A DNA stretch of 64,000 nt. Origin: Euglena gracilis. Lineage: Eukaryota > Euglenida > Euglenophyceae > Euglenales. Positions 1 through 64,000 of the stretch are shown here, piece after piece. The position numbers were made by a program, and so were the translations under genes. The DNA lies in the NCBI GenBank assembly GCA_039621445.1, contig CP154955.1, forward strand, positions 18,270,691-18,334,690. Direction: 5' to 3'. How positions within the stretch are numbered: the stretch's first letter is position 1; each line of letters opens with the position of its first letter. The notes below the pieces were generated by a model. That model did not search any database. It was not told where the DNA came from and saw only the letters and a list, made by a program, of their open reading frames with translations.

Positions 1-300
1 GGTGTGTGAAACAGGAGCTGAATGCTTGGCGGTGGGGGGCTGATATTTAGGGTCGAAACAGCGTCAAAGCAGGCTTGGCCTGGCCCCAACCAACGCCGTC
101 GTGCTTGGTGCATGGGCGACGCAGGGAGGCGGGCGGTGGGCCGCACTGCCGGTGGCTGCCTCCACAACGTGAAGGGCAATGTGTGGCTGGCCAAACACGG
201 GCCGACCCCGGGCACAGGAGGACAGCTCTGCGCGGCAGCCGGCAGAGGGGGGGGACTGACCCGCTGGGCTCTGGCAGGGGCGGCCGGGCCGGGCGAGAGG

Positions 301-14101
<13,801 letters not shown>

Positions 14102-14892
14102 CTGTTCAACGTTTTGAGGCCAAGTCAGTGGGCGGTGGCATGGTGGGTGGGGGGCGACCCCCCCCCCCCTCCCGGGTAGGAGAGGTCGACCCCCCCCCAC
14201 CAGGCCTTCCCGTACAGCCCTGACCTTGCGTGACTCCACCCCCACCCCCACTCGGGGATGCCTGGATGGGCTTTAAACACTGGGTGGGTGGGTGGGTGGG
14301 TGGGTGGGTGGGTTGGGGCAGAAACCTAAAAATCGGCGCCTTGGAAATACGGAAAGGGGTGGTGGGGGGTCGAACCCCCCCCAACCCACAACCCATGAGT
14401 CTATAGGGTTGCGGGGATTCCTGTGCAGATCTGCGCAGGGTTTATTGAATATGCGGCACGGACCACTGACTCCGAAAAAAAGGTTTGAAAAAAGGCAGGC
14501 AACTGCACACGGAAGCATACAAAGAGAAGGGAAACATGCCAAGAGAATGGAAACAGAAAAAAAAAAGCGGCAGTGGGAACCCTGAAAAACATGGAAACTG
14601 ACTCTTTACTCAATCCAGAAGGGTCGGAGAAGAATGGGGCCCTTCTCAGAGGCAATGGAACTACAGCAAGCAGCCCCCATTCCCCATTTTTTTGCCAGGA
14701 AACCCAATCAAACATGAGATGGGCCGAGGCGAGTACTCTCTGGCTGGGTCACTGAAACCCCAAAGCCGAGGCCTGGCCACGATCCGCTGCGTAGAGTGCC
14801 CCTGCCCCCATGGCCCCTGTGGGCAGGGTGGGCACGCCTGGCCACCCCCCTGCCATTCCCTGGCAACGTGTACACTGCGTATTCTTTGGGGG

Positions 14893-15262
14893 GTGATGTG
14901 ATGTGATGTGATATGATGTGATGTGATGTGATGTGATGTGATGTGATGTGACGTGATGTGATGTGACGTGATGTGATGTGATGTGCTGTGCTGTGATGTG
15001 AGGTGAGGTGATGTGACGTGATGTGATGTGATGTGACGTGATGTGATGTGACGTGATGTGATGTGACGTGATGTGAGGTGATGTGATGTGATGTGATGTG
15101 ATGTGATGAAACGTGACGTGATGTGATGTGATGTGATGTGATGTGATGTGATGTGATGTGATTGATGTAATGTGATGTGACGTGATGTGATGTGATGTGA
15201 CGTGATGTGATTTGATGTAATGTGATGTGATGTGACGTGATGTGATGTGATGTGACGTGAGG
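14893..15262. repeat. (GATGT)n pentanucleotide array, about 370 bp
   Basis: About 70 tandem copies of GTGAT with scattered GTGAC and GTGAG variants. Both strands stay open for long stretches only because of the repeat. Confidence 0.95.
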
Positions 15263-15559
15263 TAACATGACGTGGGGTGGGGTCGTGTGATTGTGGTGCG
15301 TGCCCATATGTATGCGTGCGTGCATGTGCGCGCATGTGTAGCGCATCTCCGGCAAATCAACTTGTAACATTGGCAGACAAAAAATTTTGATATTTCAATG
15401 CACGTGCAATACCCCTTGGAGAGCCCTTCGCACTTCAATTTTTAATTTCAGGCTCGCCCACAAAAACCTTCAAGAACGTCCGTTTCCTGATCATTCCCAT
15501 CCCTGACCATTCACCACATCGCGACGTCACTCGATAATTTCCAGCTGGGCCCATACCCA

Positions 15560-15700
15560 CAGGGGGGGGACGTGGACCCTCAAAAAATGCGACGCAAAAC
15601 AACAACACAAAAAACATAAAAAAAACACAAATTTCATGTAAAATCCTTTAGGAGCTCTCCCCAGACGTACACTTTTCTACTGGAGAGAAATTAGAAAATT
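15560..15700. repeat. A-rich dispersed repeat (GGACCCTCAAA family)
   Basis: Same word order as at 5,690, extended by AAAATCCTTTAGGAGC and ACACTTTTCnACTGGAGAG, which recur at 29,740-29,780. Confidence 0.5.
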
Positions 15701-17574
15701 TCCGGCTCCACCAGAATTTTCCTGGTGAAAAATATGATAAATATCAGCATTTTGTTGACCAAAAATGCAAAAATGACAAAAATGAACAAAATTTCAGGCC
15801 TTAGAGGAAAATCGGAGCCAAAAAACAGGATTTTTTTTTTTCAAAGTCAGAAATTTCTTTCAGCAAATATCCCAAAATTGCCAGAAAAAAAACACACACA
15901 AAAAACACACACACAAAAAAAAATGCAAATTTCCACAAAATCGAAAAATACAAAAAAAATGCAAAAAAAAACGCATTTGTATCCCCCCCCCCCCGCTGAT
16001 ACCCGGCCAGCGGAAAAGTCTCGGACTACCCACCCAACCCCTCTGACTCCATTGACTGACAATTGCTGACCACCTCCGAGGGCCATAAAAAATGCACAGC
16101 CCTGACAAAGGAGAGGTGCAGAGGAGAGCTGCCTGCATCCTGTTGCAGAACATCAAAAAGCAATTATCAGAGCAAAATAAATCAGTTGTCATTTCGACGA
16201 CAGCCCCCCAAAACACAGCATAGCCGTGTACCAGGCTTTTTTTATCCCACCCAAATCGCACCCAGGTCGGCGTGAGATACATATGGGTGGCTTAGGGTTA
16301 GCATCCTGGAAAAAAGTAGCTTTCTAGAATACAACCAGGATCTCTGCCCCTCTCGCCGCAAATCAGGAGAGAGAGAGGAAATACACTTTGTGTGCTACGG
16401 GGGGATTGACACTAAATCTGGCAAATAAATATAAATATTCGAAAAATTTCCGAACTATCAGCAGTGTGCCACTTTCTGCTCATTACAGCTGAAATGGCTG
16501 AATATATTGTGTTGTCGGGATGTTTTCAAAATTTTGTCTTTCACCATTTCACCAGAAAGCCAATAAATTCCACACATTGTGGGTTTGAACTTTGCACACC
16601 GCACAAGAGGGCTCCGGCGCTTCGGCGCAGCAGCCATGCTCGCATTGGGACCCTCAGGATGGAGACAACCTGCCACCCCAGGACTTCATTGAAAGACAAA
16701 GAGCGCCTGCTGTGGGTAGGATGGGCACCCTCCCGTGGACTCCTCCACAAACAATTCTTTTTTGGGGTGCCTTTTGGGATTCTTTTTCTTCATTCTGAAT
16801 AACTCAGCATGTCAGTCGCTCAAATACAGCGATTCAAATGGATAAATGATAATCTTTCGGCATCTCTCCACAATGGGCAGAAAATACATTACGATGAATC
16901 TCCTCATACCAATCAGCACTGATCAATCATGCCAATAAATACTCATCAAAATCCAACACAAATCGCTCACTGCAGGGGCTTTGGGCAAAAGAAAATGCAC
17001 AGCAGAGCGCCATTTCACCAAAGGCCCCCTGGCCCGCTGTAAACCCTGAGAACCAGTCATCTGCCGGCCATTTCAGCGCAACAATATACCCCCTTCTTTT
17101 CTAAACCAGTTCTTTTGTAAAAGTTCTTTTCTGAACTTTTCTAAACTTGGTATGCACGATACCCTGACCGCTCTTCACACAGCAGGACAGAAGAAATCAA
17201 CGCTTAAAATCGCAGCCACCCCAACCCCAATCTAATTTGAACCCCTGTGCTGCAAATACCAATGATGCTGCGGAGACGCTGACCAACGGGGGCGAATGGA
17301 GACATATGGTGTGTTTTCAGAGGCTGCAGCAATGATGGCAGAGGAGGAGGAGGCAGAGGAGCAGAGGTTGGAGGAAGAGGAGGAGGAGAGGTGGGGGGTC
17401 CGAGGTCAGGAGGGCCAAAAGGGATGGCGTGGTGGCAAGCGACCCCCATCAACACCGGCACGCCCGAGCGCCAACAAAGGTGTGGCCACAGTGCTGTGGC
17501 GGCCCCAGTGGTGCAGGCTTGGGGAGTGATGGGTCGTTGGATGGGGGCCGGGCTGTGCGGGTGCTGTGCGGCCG

Positions 17575-64000
<46,426 letters not shown>

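Larger units (their letters stand above)
14102..17574. other. Intergenic region between the ARM-repeat gene and the ADCK1-like gene
   Basis: Upstream of the ADCK1-like gene and downstream of the ARM-gene stop. It holds two partial GGCCTGG-family fragments, a (GGGT)n run near 14,280, the GATGT array, an A-rich dispersed repeat, and A/T-rich unique sequence. The missing first ADCK1 exon and promoter should be here; no core promoter motif was convincing. Confidence 0.5.

Noticed and set aside
14661-15438. Three overlapping 220-codon frames of His-Ile-Thr-Ser repeats
   Set aside because: Product of the (GATGT)n array.

Overview
This window looks like nuclear DNA from an intron-rich, repeat-rich eukaryote. 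Coding sequence is a small fraction, in short GC-rich exons (about 30-280 bp) with GT-AG borders, separated by introns of 0.1-5 kb packed with microsatellites, poly-C/poly-G runs and short inverted-repeat elements. No rRNA, tRNA, CRISPR array or prokaryotic operon is visible. A protist or alga is plausible from exon base composition and the abundance of (CA)n, but the lineage cannot be fixed from the sequence.

Two genes can be assembled, both on the minus strand. (1) About 0.3-14.1 kb: an ADCK1-type member of the ABC1/UbiB atypical kinase family. Fourteen exons can be read in order, carrying the KxGQ, Ala-rich loop, VAVK, ELDF, HCDPHPGN and DHG motifs. A terminal exon is proposed at 301-403; at least one 3' internal exon and the first exon were not found. 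(2) 17.6 kb to beyond the right edge: one very large armadillo (ARM) repeat gene. More than 40 exons were found, about 4.7 kb of coding sequence (roughly 1,570 codons) across more than 46 kb. Most consecutive exons agree in splice phase, so this is treated as a single transcription unit; the few junctions that do not match mark exons that were missed. The last exon ends at 17,575. The 14.1-17.5 kb stretch lies between the genes and holds repeats only.

The rest is mobile and repetitive DNA. Several families of short, apparently non-autonomous DNA transposons with terminal inverted repeats (TIRs) can be delimited, some with 7-8 bp target duplications typical of hAT elements: 62,309-63,378 (perfect 8-bp duplication), 60,822-61,648 (19-bp TIR), a three-copy CAGGGGTTTTTT family (26.6, 36.9 and 46.8 kb), 12,801-13,353, and a CAAGGTTGGGTTTTG family (1,380-2,802 and 55,867-56,436). 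The 36.9-kb copy encloses an exon-like open frame with two CCCH zinc fingers. A 1.48-kb near-perfect palindrome lies at 20,929-22,407. A small GC hairpin of the form GGCGCC-loop-GGCGCC recurs near the middle of many otherwise different insertions and is the most widespread unexplained structure in the window.
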